Shown here: piece by piece, positions 44,964-55,377 of the stretch
Position numbering within the stretch: the first letter of the stretch is position 1
Layout: each line of letters begins with the position of its first letter
Assembly (NCBI GenBank): GCA_028571685.1
Contig: CM053142.1
Location: 65,931,296 to 65,995,295 of the forward strand
DNA length: 64,000 bases
Direction: 5' to 3'
Origin: Heterohyrax brucei
Taxonomy: Eukaryota; Chordata; Mammalia; Hyracoidea; Procaviidae
Made by a program: the position numbers and the translations under genes
Notes under the pieces: model-generated
Databases searched by the model: none
Told to the model about the DNA's origin: nothing
Seen by the model: the letters and a program-made list of their open reading frames with translations, nothing else

Positions 44964-45128
44964 CAGATGAAAACCTTGGTGGTGTAGTAGTTAACTCCTA
45001 CATCTGCTAACTAAAAGATTGCCAGTTTGAATCTGCCAGGTGCTCATTGATAACTCTATAAAGCAGCTATACTCTATCCTATAAGGTTTCTATGAGTTGG
45101 AGTTGACTCGAAGGCTGTAGGTTTTTGG
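44964..45128 (+). mobile_element. AfroSINE
   Basis: Complete but diverged; tail GAGTTGGAGTTGACTCGAAG. Confidence 0.88.
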
Positions 45129-45687
45129 GGGGTGGGCTGGGTCACTGGATGGTTAGAGCTGTGAGCATGCTGGGAAAAGGAGGGGGATTTTCTGGCTTAG
45201 AGTAGGTAGAGGAAATTTTTCTTCCCCTCCTTTTATTTCCCTCTCCAAGTCTGTGAGAATAGCTCAGGGTACACATGAAAGATTTACCACTTCTGGCCTA
45301 GGTAGTGTGTCAGAATTTAGTGGCTGGTGTAGAACAGAGAAGGGAGGGGGAAGTGCTGGGAAAAGGGAGAGAAATAAGCACGTAGGAAATATTCTGAATG
45401 TGCAAGAGTTCAAAAGCACTTAGTTTATGACATTCAGGTGAAAGACCTCTGTGGTTCTGCAAATGCAGACGTGCAAAGCTCAGCTTCCCTACTGAGAAAG
45501 ACATGCTCCACTCACAGTGCTGCTGCTCTGCCTGGCCACAGATAGTCATGCTGCAGCTCCACTTGGCTAGCTGAAGTGAGTCTCTGTGGCATGTGGCCAA
45601 AGTAGTTACTTCTGAACCTGCTATCTCTTCTTTGTCACCCCGTCTGAGTTCTTCACCTAATATTCAGGGCTGCTAAAATGGTCTATA
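45129..45687. other. Intronic sequence without recognised feature
   Basis: Somewhat GC-richer (45400-45600). A 96-codon minus frame (45310-45600) has no family features. Confidence 0.4.
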
Positions 45688-45689
45688 TA

Positions 45690-46247
45690 TGAGGCCTGAC
45701 AAGTTTGTGAACTCAGTATATCTCACTGCTAAATATCACTACAGTCACCTTTGAAGTACTCCCCTTGGGAAGCTATGCTGTGATGCCAGCACCTAGTCTA
45801 CCCTTCAAAGAAATTTTGAAACTCTTTCTGGAATGGCTATTGTGCCCAGTAGCACTGTGGCAATTTCACAAACTTAATCGTATAGTTGTCTGTGAAGGAG
45901 TTTATAGTCAGTAAACAAATAACTGCATTGGAACACCCTCTCTATTCACCTGATCTGGCCCCCAGTGACTTTTTGCTTTACCTGAAGATAAGAGAAATAT
46001 GGAAAGGAAGACATTTTGATGACATTCAGGCCATCAAGGGTGATATGATGACAGCTCTGATGGCCATTCCAGAAAAAGTTCCAAAATTTCTTTGAAGAGT
46101 GAACTAGGCACTAGTGTCAGTGCATAGCTTCCCAAGTACTTTGAAGTGTACTTTGAAGGTACTTTGAAGGTGAGCGTTGTGAATTTCAGCATGAGGTATG
46201 CAGCACTTTTTCTATGATGAATTTGCTAATTTAGTTATCAGACCTCA
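45690..46247 (+). mobile_element. Mariner transposon, internally deleted
   Basis: 558 bp with inverted ends TGAGGCCTGACAAGTTT and, at the right, AGTTATCAGACCTCA (12 of 15 bases complementary), flanked on both sides by the TA dinucleotide that mariners duplicate (45688-45689, 46248-46249). Full mariners are about 1.3 kb, so over half is missing, including the HTH region. Confidence 0.88.
45886..46095 (+). pseudogene. Mariner transposase C-terminal remnant
   Basis: Open for 69 codons with ALEHPLYSPDLAPSDFLLY, the signature around the third catalytic Asp of the DD34D triad, then GRHFDDIQAIKGDMMTAL and IPEKVPKFL. The N-terminal DNA-binding domain and the first two catalytic residues are not present in the deleted element. 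Acts, when whole, as a cut-and-paste transposase at TA sites. Confidence 0.85.
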
Positions 46248-46379
46248 TAATACATTCAGTTGTTTTTCTGATTCTTTATTGTTAGAAGGATCAAAAATAT
46301 CTGTGGCTACCCTGCCATCTTACTGGCACTCTCTTCCTTAAATTCTTGGTAGAGTTAACCAAATAAACCACTTTTGCCT

Positions 46380-46995
46380 GGGATTTTTGGTAGGTAGGTT
46401 TTTTTTTTAAATTGCTAATTCAATCTCTACTTGCTCTAAATCTATTCAGATATTTTATTTTTTCTTGAGTCAGCTTGGTACTTTGTACTCTTCTTCAAAT
46501 TTTTCTATTCTAAGTTATTTAATTTATTAACAAACTGCTATCTACAGTATCCTCTTATAAGCTTTAGGAATATAAGATTAGTAGTGATGTCCATTTTCCA
46601 TTCTTATAATAGTTTCAGTCTTCTCTATTTTTTTCTTGATCAGTTTAGCTAAAGTTTGCCAATTTTGTTGATCTGTTCTAAGAACTAACTTTTTAATTGA
46701 CTTCTCTATTGCTTTGTCTTTCCACAGTCAACACCCATCTATTTTCAATGCTTTATCTTTTTTCTATTTTATGTATTTTGACTCTAATCTTTTTTTTCCT
46801 TCCTTTTGCTTGCCTTGATTTAGTTTTCTTTTCTTTTTTAAGTTTCTTAAGGCAGAACATTAGGTTACTGATTTAACACATATTTTCATAACTGTAATTT
46901 TCCCTTTGAGCTTTGCTTTAGTGCATCTGTAAGTTTTGTATATTTTGGCTTTAGATATTTTCTAATTTCCCTTGTGATTTCTTCTTTGAACTGGA
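46380..46995 (-). mobile_element. Old L1 ORF2 fragment, antisense
   Basis: TTTAGCTAAAGTTTGCCAAT, TTTTGTTGATCTGTTCTAAG and TTTTTAATTGACTTCTCTAT are ORF2 mid-region words read backwards. Possibly the left flank of a larger old L1 that the mariner and SINE broke. Confidence 0.7.
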
Positions 46996-47397
46996 AAGTA
47001 GGAGATGTAGGCGTAAACGGAGAGATGGGAAGCTACTTCTCTCATAAAGCATACTCATTTCAACATGTAAATTGCTTTCCCCTGGGGTTTTATGGACCTA
47101 AGATAGTTATGAGAATCTTCTGCCTAATTATCTTACTCAAGGATGGCAAAAAATTTTTCAACTTTCACCGTAACTCCATTTGATTAGCAGTGACTATCTG
47201 GAGTATTGTGATGGAAAGACTTTTGCTTTCATAGAATCAAAAGACCTGAGTGCCATGATTTGTTAGCAATGCTGACCATGGACAGAGAAGTGGGGAGTGA
47301 TGGCATGTTTGTCAGTATTGGCCTCTTGTGAGGCCAGGAGGAAAGTAAAATGTAATCAATTTCCATTGCATAATTCAGGCTTCCACATGTGAATATA
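46996..47397. other. Intronic sequence without recognised feature
   Basis: Nothing supported. Confidence 0.4.
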
Positions 47398-47560
47398 GAA
47401 GCTTTGGTGGCATAGTGATTAAGAGCTATGGTTGTTAACCATAAAGTCAGCAGTTTGAATCTACCAGTTGCTCCTTAGAAACCCTACGAGACAGTTCTAC
47501 TTTGTTTAGGGTGTCTATGAGTCAGAATTGATTCAAAAGCAATGAGCTTGGTTTTGGTTA
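47398..47560 (+). mobile_element. AfroSINE
   Basis: GCTTTGGTGGCATAGTGATT to TTGATTCAAAAGCAATGAGC. Confidence 0.9.
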
Positions 47561-47614
47561 TGTGAATGTAATGTACAATTATTAAGTGATAATTGAAACT
47601 GCCTTGTACTTATT

Positions 47615-47778
47615 TGGAGCCCTGGTGGTGAAGTGGTTAAGAGCTTGGCTGCTAATCAAAAGGTCAGCAGTACAAATCTACCAGGTGCTTCTTGGAAACT
47701 ATGGGGTAGCTCTATTCTGTCCTAATAGGGTCTCTGTGAGTTGGAATTGACTCCAAGGTAAGGGGTTAGGTTTTTTGT
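47615..47778 (+). mobile_element. AfroSINE
   Basis: GAGCCCTGGTGGTGAAGTGG to AATTGACTCCAAGGTAAGGG; less diverged than its neighbour 55 bases upstream. Confidence 0.92.
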
Positions 47779-48494
47779 TCTTATTTTATTTGGAAAAATT
47801 CAGATTTCATTCCAAAACAATTAACTCATGAAGCTGAGTTCAGAAAGGATTCCTGTGAATGGAACATATGTATGAATCAAGAATCTATATATATTTGAAA
47901 CACATCTGAGTCACATGTGAGGACTCTTCCTCTCTGCCTGCTCCCCGTAAAAAAATGTGTGTGTCTCAGACTCATATGGATCTCACAGTTACAGCATTCT
48001 AGAAGCTACCACTGTTTGAGGAATTTAGGCAGATAATTCTGTTGACTTTCTTTGTGAAAGATATTCAGTGAATCAGAGCTATTACATAGAATCTTGACTT
48101 TAGAATAGACATTAGTTGTCATTTGGTCCAGTTTACTGCTAAGTGAAATGCTAAAGTGATTGTAGTCACTAAATTTCCCCAGGTTTCTGGATAACTACTC
48201 CATATCAGTAAGATGCCAGTCTCAAAGGTTCTCGTGTTGTCACATCCTCTTTTTACTTTTCAAAGACCAGAGTAAGGATGCTTTGGAGATTGTTGTGTGG
48301 GATTAGAGAATTAGCCACTGTATTGAGTTTGGGTAGATAGTAAAAACCACTGAAAATTAAACAAATGAAAAGGTATAGATTTAATGGTTATACTCTAATA
48401 AGAAGTGTACTAAAATGCTGTAGGCAGGGTTGACTATATAATTTGCGGGACCCAGTACAAAATGGAAATGTGAAGCCCTTTGTTAAGAAAAGAA
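47779..48494. other. Intronic sequence without recognised feature
   Basis: Nothing supported. Confidence 0.4.
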
Positions 48495-48677
48495 ACCCTA
48501 ATGGCATAGTGGTTAATTGCTATGTCTGTTAACCAGAATGTCAGAAGTTCAAATTTGCCAGGTGATCCTTGGAAACTCCATGGGGCAGTTCTACCCTGAC
48601 CTGTAGAGTTTCTAGGAGTTGGAATGATGGCAGTGGGTTTGGTTAGGTTTTGTAAAAAAAAAAAAAAAAAAAAAAAT
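48495..48677 (+). mobile_element. AfroSINE with long A-tail
   Basis: Ends in about 23 A residues (48653-48677), the longest homopolymer in the window and uncommon for this family, whose tails are usually T/G-rich. Confidence 0.9.
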
Positions 48678-48811
48678 TAAGAACTTCAAGATAGGGATAG
48701 CCATTAAGGCGTTAAACCAAGTAGAAGAACTTGCTAAATATGGGGTCTTCTGTGACTGCACAGGTTGTATGACCATGAAATTAGTTCTGCTGCTAGCATA
48801 CCTTGTTCTAA

Positions 48812-48975
48812 CCCATTAACCCATTGCCATTGAGTTGATTCCAATTCATACTGACCCTATAAGACAGAGCAGAACTACCTCGTAGGATTTCCAAGAGCAC
48901 CTGGTGGACTCAAACTGCCAAACATTTCGTTAGCAATGGTAGTTCTTGACTGCTGTGATTCCAGGGTTTCCAGCA
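48812..48975 (-). mobile_element. AfroSINE
   Basis: Antisense: ATTGCCATTGAGTTGATTCC left, GTGATTCCAGGGTTTCC right. Confidence 0.9.
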
Positions 48976-49257
48976 TTGCTGTAGGAGATGCCAGTGTAAG
49001 GATGTATTTTGCAGTTGATTAAAACTTAGTTGCATATGTGCAGAACAATTTATTTGTTCTGTACAACACTAATTTCAGTTAAAATTGTGTTGGACGTGAA
49101 ATTTATCTTTCTAGCTCTAACACCTGGAACTTATTCCCCTTGCTTACTTCTCCTGCCCTGTTGCTGGGCAAGGACACTGTGGTTCTTTCTTGGAAGGAGT
49201 TAATAAGTCATTGCTTCTGTCATCCAACCAACAAATATTTTTCAGTATCTTCTGCTG

Positions 49258-49450
49258 CACTATCCAACGTAGTAGCCACTAGCCACAGGTAGTTATTTAA
49301 ATTAATTAAAATGTAATTAGATTTATACATTTTTTATCACATTAGCCACATTTCAAGTGTTCCATAGCCACATGTGACTAGTGATCACCATAGCAGACAG
49401 CACAAACATGGAATATTTCCATCATCGCAGAAAATGTTATTGAATAATGC
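49258..49450 (+). mobile_element. Short non-autonomous DNA transposon relic
   Basis: CACTATCCAACGTAGTAGCC, then the internal palindrome TAGCCACAGGTAG / AGCCACATGTGACTAGTG and ATTTCCATCATCGCAGAAAA. Same family as 3608-3770 and better preserved. Confidence 0.65.
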
Positions 49451-50196
49451 CGGTTTTCATATTCCAGGTTAGTTGCTGAGAGGTATAAAGGAGGGACATA
49501 TGATGTTTTTTGGAACCACAAGAGACACATTTCCTGCTTCTCTTAACATAAGGTGGGGAAGAGAGTGTGGGGTGTGGAAAAGAGAAGTGTTGTGAAAGCA
49601 TTTAGAACAAAGCCAAGAAGATTTGCATAAGGACACAAGGGAGACAGGATGGAAGAAAGAAGATCCAAAGATAGCTGAGAGGATAACATGGATTAGAGGG
49701 CAGAAAAGTTGAGCAGAATTTTAATCAGTCGTCAATGTAACGTAAGTGCCTATTCTTACTCTAAATCAAATGCATATTTATTGTATAACTCAGTGCCAGG
49801 CATTAAGAGCTGCCAACTGAGCTTTAAAGAATTTGAAGTTAGTCTCCATCAGGCTCTTCTGCCTTTGCTTTAAATATTGATGATTCTCAGACTTTATTCC
49901 CAGCCGCCTTTCTGGATGCAGTCTGGGTGATTTCATCCAACTCTTATGAATTCAACTACCCTTTACCTGACGACGATGCTCAAATCCACACCTAGGCTGT
50001 TTTGCTGAGGCACAGAGGCCATATATGCCATAAATTGCTGGGGGAATACTGTAGTATGACTCAGAAGCACCTCAGACTCAACATGGCTAAATTTAAATTT
50101 ATCAGCTTCTCCTGTTCCTAGCTTAGTGAATTGTCCTTTGTCCAAGTAATAACAGCAACAACATTCACAATAATAGCAGCCAAAGTAGTAATTATA
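49451..50196. other. Intronic sequence without recognised feature
   Basis: Nothing supported. Confidence 0.4.
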
Positions 50197-50287
50197 GCAG
50201 CTGACCTTTACTGAGAACTTTTTTGTCTAGAGCATTTTATGCACGTTATTGCGTTTGATCCTCGTAGTAGTGTTACTGTGTGACTAT
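50197..50287 (-). mobile_element. MIR, first part (split by SINEs)
   Basis: CTGACCTTTACTGAGAACTT, GCATTTTATGCACGTTATTG and GATCCTCGTAGTAGTG; continues around 50525 and again at 50878-50962. Confidence 0.7.
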
Positions 50288-50335
50288 TGTTGTTGGTGGT
50301 GCTGTTGAGTTGGCTCTGACTCAGTGAATCTATGC
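50288..50335 (-). mobile_element. AfroSINE tail fragment
   Basis: GGTGCTGTTGAGTTGGCTCT only. Confidence 0.7.
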
Positions 50336-50349
50336 AAATGTTAGCTTTT

Positions 50350-50523
50350 ATTATTACCACTCTGGTGACACAGCAGTTAAGTTTGGCTGCTAACCTGAAG
50401 GTTGTCAGTTTGAATCGACCAATCACTTCTTGGAAATCTTATGAGGCAGTTCTGCTCTGTCTTACGGGGTCTTTATGAGTTGAAGTTTGACTCAATGGCA
50501 ATTGGTTTGGCTTTTGCTTTTAC
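50350..50523 (+). mobile_element. AfroSINE
   Basis: CACTCTGGTGACACAGCAGT to TTTGACTCAATGGCAATTGG. Forms a tail-to-tail inverted pair with the next copy. Confidence 0.9.
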
Positions 50524-50544
50524 GGATAAGGAACCCAAATTAAA

Positions 50545-50708
50545 AACCCAAATCCACTGCTATCAAGTCAATTCTGACTCATAGCAACCCTGTAGGACAG
50601 AGTAGAACTGTCCTCATAGGGTTTCCAAGGATTACCTGGTGGATTTGAACTTCTGACCTTTTGGTTAACAGATAATAGCACTTAACTGCTGTACCACCAG
50701 GGTTTCTC
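50545..50708 (-). mobile_element. AfroSINE
   Basis: Antisense, well preserved: AACCCTGTAGGACAGAGTAG, ATAGGGTTTCCAAGGATTAC, CACCAGGGTTTC. Confidence 0.92.
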
Positions 50709-50734
50709 AGACAAGCAAAGGGCGGCACAAAAAG

Positions 50735-50877
50735 CATACCATAGAAGAAAAGACCTGGTGATCTGCTTCTGCTAAGATTTTAAAAAAATGAAGAAAAGTC
50801 CTATGGAGCAATTTTCCTCTGTAGCACATTCAGTGGCCAGTCGGAATCAACTTAACAGCACTCAAAAATAGCAACAA
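50735..50877 (+). mobile_element. SINE of the second subfamily, 5' shortened
   Basis: GACCTGGTGATCTGCTTCTG and CAGTCGGAATCAACTTAACA. Confidence 0.8.
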
Positions 50878-50962
50878 CCTTCCCAAGATCTAACAGAAAG
50901 TGATGGAGCTGTGACTCAGATTCAGGTCTGTCTGACTCTAGAAACTTTACTCTTTCTCACTG
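50878..50962 (-). mobile_element. MIR, last part
   Basis: CCTTCCCAAGATCTAACAGA, then CAGGTCTGTCTGACTCTAGA; resumes the MIR begun at 50197. Confidence 0.65.
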
Positions 50963-50965
50963 TGG

Positions 50966-51112
50966 CACAGTCTTGAAGCTCCTCCATCACCTGGAAGCTT
51001 GTTAGAAATGCAGAATCTCAGGCCTTGCCCCAGACCTGCTGAACCAGAAACTGCATTTTACCAAGATCTTTAGGTGATCTGTGTGTGTTAAAGTTCGAAA
51101 AACATTGTGAAC
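50966..51112 (+). mobile_element. MER5A-like hAT relic
   Basis: CACCTGGAAGCTTGTTAGAA, TGCCCCAGACCTGCTGAACC and GTTAAAGTTCGAAAAACATT. Confidence 0.8.
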
Positions 51113-51276
51113 GAGTATTTTCTCCATCTTCCACCTACCCACCACAGTCAAGTGACTAGAAAATCAGATTGAAATTATTGTCTTATTTCAACTCCTTTAT
51201 TTGCTTATTTTCTCAGGACCGTCTTAGCTAATGACCTTATACCAAATGAACAACGATAACAAACATAACAAAAAAA

Positions 51277-51468
51277 AAAGAAACCCACCAAACCCATTTT
51301 CATCAAGTTGATTCTGATCCATGGTGACCTTATGTGTTACAGAGTGCAACTGACCTCTGTAGTGTTTTCTTGGGTGTAAATCTTAGTGGAAGCAGATCAC
51401 CAGGCCTTTTCTTTCACAGTGTTGCTGCATGGGTTGGTTTGGAGCCTTAATCTTTCACCACTCGTGGT
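51277..51468 (-). mobile_element. SINE of the second subfamily
   Basis: Antisense: CATCAAGTTGATTCTGATCC, GGTGTAAATCTTAGTGGAAG, GTTGGTTTGGAGCCTTAATC. Confidence 0.7.
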
Positions 51469-51469
51469 G

Positions 51470-51690
51470 GTGTTAGGTGTTGTTGATTTCAACTCATAAC
51501 AACCCTATGTACCTCAGAACAAATGAAACACTGCCTGCCCCTGTGTCCTCCTCACAATCATTGCTATGTTTGAGCCCGTCGTTGCAGACAGTGTGTCATC
51601 CGTCCTGTTGAGTGTCTTCCATTGTTTGGCTGACCCTCTGCCTTACCAGTCATGATGGTCTTCTCCAGGGACTGATCCCTCCTAAAACTA
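51470..51690 (-). mobile_element. RTE LINE 3' fragment, antisense
   Basis: The only sizeable antisense RTE piece: GTTGTTGATTTCAACTCATA (the 3' tail) followed by CATTGCTATGTTTGAGCCCG and TGGTCTTCTCCAGGGACTGA, the complement of the KDIMLGR/RRDQSLEK coding region seen at 20.5 and 31.4 kb. Confidence 0.8.
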
Positions 51691-51784
51691 GCTAGTAGAA
51701 GAGTATAAATTGTGTGTACTACCCAGAGGCCTCATACCTTACTTGTATTAGGGTGACCTTATGTGACTCATTATCTTCCATATA

Positions 51785-51945
51785 TTCTCTTCAAGGTAGC
51801 CAGAATGACCTTTTTAAAATGTTAATCTGATCACACCCTTCTCTGCCTAAAGTCTCTCAGTGCCTCTGAGATAAAAATCTAAACTCCTTCATCTCCATTG
51901 TCTGGTCTCTACTTGTCTGGCCAGTCTCTTTCATCTCTGTCAGTA
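51785..51945 (+). mobile_element. L2 fragment
   Basis: TTAATCTGATCACACCCTTC and AAATCTAAACTCCTTCATCT, standard words of the L2 3' region. Confidence 0.65.
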
Positions 51946-52520
51946 GGTACTGCTGAGCAGGAGCACTGGGTGCTCTCTTCTGCCTCTGTGCATTCATGTG
52001 TATTGTGGCTTCTGCTTAAAATTCCCCTGAAATCTCAAGGGCTGCAACACCTGTGCCTATGAGTCTATCACATGAGAGAAGTTTGAGCAGCGCGACTCAT
52101 GCTCTTGGTGAATGTGGAAGCCCCAGCTGGTCGGATGAAGTGCTTTTGTTATAGGAAGTCAACAGACACCCAAGGAGAGAGGAAGCAGCCATTTAGTATC
52201 TTAACCCTAGCGGCCAGCAGGGGTTTGCAGACCTCCAATGACTGGCCTAGATGGGGAAGTGCAACAGGTTTTATGGCCGAGGCAGGGGGAGGCACGGGCA
52301 GAGGTCATGTGCAGAGCGGACAGTCCTGAGCAGAATGGGGCTGAGGGGCCAGGTGCAGAGCAGCGATTCGTGAGCAGAACAGGGTGGAGCGTACATCCTT
52401 TCTGGCAGGACGGTTTAAAGAATTCTTTTTTGTGAATTGAGTGTCCCATGCCCAGAACTGCAAAGTACGGAGGATGGTGTTCTCTTTCCCTAGTTAAACA
52501 ACCATTAGACTGGAGAAAAT
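51946..52520. other. GC-richer unexplained intronic block
   Basis: Distinctly GC-richer than its surroundings (especially 52190-52400), with overlapping open frames on both strands of up to 114 codons (52207-52551, minus). None shows a recognised domain and no convincing splice pair surrounds it. Could be an unrecognised LTR. Confidence 0.4.
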
Positions 52521-52719
52521 GACTTAAAAAAATCCACAAAAAAACAGTCATTTAATGTTTATGGACATTGTCCTAAGGGGATATAGCCAGTGGAGAAAGA
52601 TTGTATCAAGAAAATCTATTAAATTTTAGTAAGAACTGTGAGAGTCGCTTGAGCCAAGGTTCACTTCATCTTTCCCCTCAGCTCTGTCACGATTGTAACA
52701 CCTTTTCCTAAAACTTTAA

Positions 52720-53070
52720 AAATCACTTGCATAGAACAATATGCATATATTTGTATTATTGGGCTTATAACATGTAGGAATGTATTATATTTGGCAATAA
52801 CAGTACAAATAAGGTGAGTGCGGACAGAACTGTATGTGAAAATAAGGAAATAGTGCTAAATGGTAACTTGAATCCATAGGAAAAAGTGAGGAAAATCAGA
52901 CACAGCAAATAAGACATAACAGATAAGAAGATTAATATAACAAATTCTAGGAATACATATTTACTCTCCTTTCTCCTCTTTTCTTCTTTGAAAGACTTCA
53001 AATTATGTGGGGTAATTGTAACACTGTATTGCTGAGTTTGTAATATATACAGACATAATACATACAACAA
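52720..53070. mobile_element. Probable old L1 fragment
   Basis: GGCTTATAACATGTAGGAAT and TTTGGCAATAACAGTACAAA resemble old mammalian L1 sequence; strand not determined. Confidence 0.4.
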
Positions 53071-53258
53071 CGTGAATTGTGAGGAAGGGAATGGAGCTAT
53101 AAAGTGAAGTTTCCTGTTTTACTTGAATTAAGTTTATGTAAATCTAAAGTACATTTTGGTAAGTTAAAATATATATGGTAAGCCTTCATATATATTCTAC
53201 TGTACAAAGTAACTTTACATGATTAAAAATTGTTAAAGGTATGAAATTATTACACTCA

Positions 53259-53418
53259 AAAAACTCATTGTCATTGAGTTGATTCTTACTCATAGTGACC
53301 CTACAGGACAGAGTAAAATTGCTTCATAGAGTTTCCAAGGAGTGCCTGACAGACTGGAAGTGCCAACTTTTGGGTTAGCAGATGTAGCACATATCCACTG
53401 CACCACCCGGGTTTCCAT
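53259..53418 (-). mobile_element. AfroSINE
   Basis: Antisense, near complete: CATTGTCATTGAGTTGATTC to CACTGCACCACCCGGGTTTCC-type head. Confidence 0.92.
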
Positions 53419-53689
53419 TATTACACTAGAAAATATTAATTTAATAAGAAAGTACAGGAGAAATAGAGGAATAAAGATATTATGAGACATCTTTCTTTCC
53501 CCCCCCAAAATCATGAGACATATAAAAAACAAAAAGCAAAATGACAAATGCAAGTTGAATCATATCAATACATGAATTCGTTAAATAATCCAGTCAAAAG
53601 GATTTCAGTCCCAGATCATGAGACTGGAATTAAAAAAAAAATCTAACTCATATTGTTTATAGGAAACACACTTTAGACTAAGAGATGTA

Positions 53690-54212
53690 CCCATGTACAC
53701 ACAAAAACTTGTACATGAATATTAATAGAAGTATTATCTATAATAGCCAAAAAGGAAGCAGCCTAGATGCCTATTAATTGATGGATAGGTAAACATATGC
53801 GGTATAGCCATGCAGTAGAATACTAACTTGACCATAAAAAGGTATAAAGTAGTGATACATATCATAACAGAAATAAACCTTGAAAACAGTACTTTAAGTG
53901 AAAGAGGGTCATCACAGAAGACCTCATATGGTGATCCCTTTCACATAAAATACCCAGAATAGACAAATCTATAGAGACAGAATGTAGGCTAGTGGTTGTC
54001 TAAGGCTGGGAGTTGGAGTGGTTTGTAGGGAAATGGGGAGTGATACTAATAAGTATGAGATTTTCTTTAAGTGTGATCAAAACATTCTGAAATTACATAG
54101 TGTTGATTGCCTCACAACCCTGTAACTATTACAGCCATCATTAACTAATGCACTTTTAAACGGTATATACTTCATGTGAAACATATCTCAATAAAGATGT
54201 TGAAAAAAGGAA
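53690..54212 (+). mobile_element. Old L1 3' end, sense
   Basis: GATGCCTATTAATTGATGGA, ATAGAGACAGAATGTAGGCT and the terminal CATATCTCAATAAAGATGTT with an AATAAA signal. Diverged; ends 500 bases before the GALNT8 exon. Confidence 0.8.
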
Positions 54213-54726
54213 TAAACCAGCGCCTAGTATATGGTAAGCATTCAATACACAGAGATTAAAACTTAAACATAAATGTGTATGTCAAGAAGAACTTTCTGGA
54301 CAGTTTGTGCTATCTCTATAGTGATGAAGTAGAGGGTTTTATCAAAGATGGCTGAAGTCCTAAGAACATGGGGAACGGATGATGTTAGTGACAGAAGGAA
54401 GGACACTCTGAGAGGCTAATTTGTGATGGGGAGGAATGGAAGTTCCTTTACGGACAAATGAAACATTCAAGTAGAAGCATCAGCTGACAATTAATAAAGA
54501 AGAAATAGGTTTTACCCCACTAGTAGAAGAATTTTGAATAAACAAATATAAAATATCCTTACTACTATGATAACCAACTGATAGAGTTTTCCTCCTTAAT
54601 GAGTTTAGGGTACTGGTAGGTTGATCAATATACTACAGCATCATAGACAAGGGGATGATTAGATGGTTATCTTTCAGTAATTAAAAGTAATAAATATATG
54701 TGGTTATAGATAATGATCTTTTACAG
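54213..54726. other. GALNT8: Intron immediately upstream of the GALNT8 catalytic exon
   Basis: Non-repeat sequence. A T-rich stretch ends in TTTTACAG at the exon; branch-point candidates cannot be ranked by eye. Confidence 0.5.
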
Positions 54727-54893
54727 GTGTCTTCAGAAGACATATTCTTCGCTACTACCATCCCTAAGTGTCATTCTCATACGCATGAATGAAGTTCTGT
54801 CTGTCATACAACAGGCTATAACTAGTGTCACCAAGCTGACCTCCTCTCAGGTGCTGAAGGAGATCATCTTGGTGGATGATTTTAGCTCAAATG
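54727..54893 (+). CDS. GALNT8: GALNT8 internal exon, start of the GT-A catalytic domain
   Basis: A 167-bp exon with acceptor TTACAG and donor GTAAGA. It enters with one base and leaves with one base of split codons. The frame reads CLQKTYSSLLPSLSVILIRMNE, then VLSVIQQAITSV, and ends with LKEIILVDDFSSNG. This is the first beta strand and nucleotide-binding turn of the family-27 polypeptide N-acetylgalactosaminyltransferases; the C-L-x-K-TY start and LVDDFSSNG end are most like GALNT8 among paralogues I can recall. Compared with human GALNT8 the strand reads LIRMNEV instead of a hydrophobic IFVNEA, and an NRT site in the following helix region is replaced. The substrate-binding DxH region and lectin domain lie beyond the window. 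GALNT9, 17 and 18 are less likely on sequence and synteny. Confidence 0.87.
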
Positions 54894-55377
54894 GTAAGAA
54901 ACTTGATCAAGGAATAGTAGTAAACATTTCCATTTATCAACTAGGTTAGTCCAGAAAGAACTTTTAGCACAGAGTTTAGGACACCTTAGGTTACTCACAT
55001 AGGGAAAGGAAAGGTATTATTTATTGAGAGTCTATTTGTCAAACAATTCTTCACAAAAATGAAGACAGTGGATTCTTGTTTCAATTACACTGAAGAGAAA
55101 AGACACAAACAGATCACATAGTATGTTGAAGTTGCATGGTGAGTCAGTGGTGGAGCTGAGAGTCCTGCCCAGGATGTGTGTGTCCAAAGCCACACTTCCC
55201 ATGTACCACAAGTGAGACCCCAGGGGGTGAAATAGGATCCAAAGGAAGACTTCAGATACCAAGAAGGGATTTGGAAATACTCTCTATAAGCAAAAGACCA
55301 GTTACCCTGGGTAATTAAGCCTGGAGAAAGGGGGCTTTGGGAGCTCTTCACAGTGTTGATGTCTCTTGCTTAGAAGG

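Larger units (their letters stand above)
25994..54726 (+). other. GALNT8: GALNT8 intron (29 kb)
   Basis: The interval between the two recognised GALNT8 exons. The human protein has roughly 100 residues of stem sequence between them, encoded by at least one more exon unless exon limits differ; I read the non-repeat portions in all plus-strand frames and did not find it. Confidence 0.6.

Noticed and set aside
52099..52551. GC-rich open frames as a GALNT8 exon
   Set aside because: No residue similarity to the stem or catalytic domain and no suitable splice sites.
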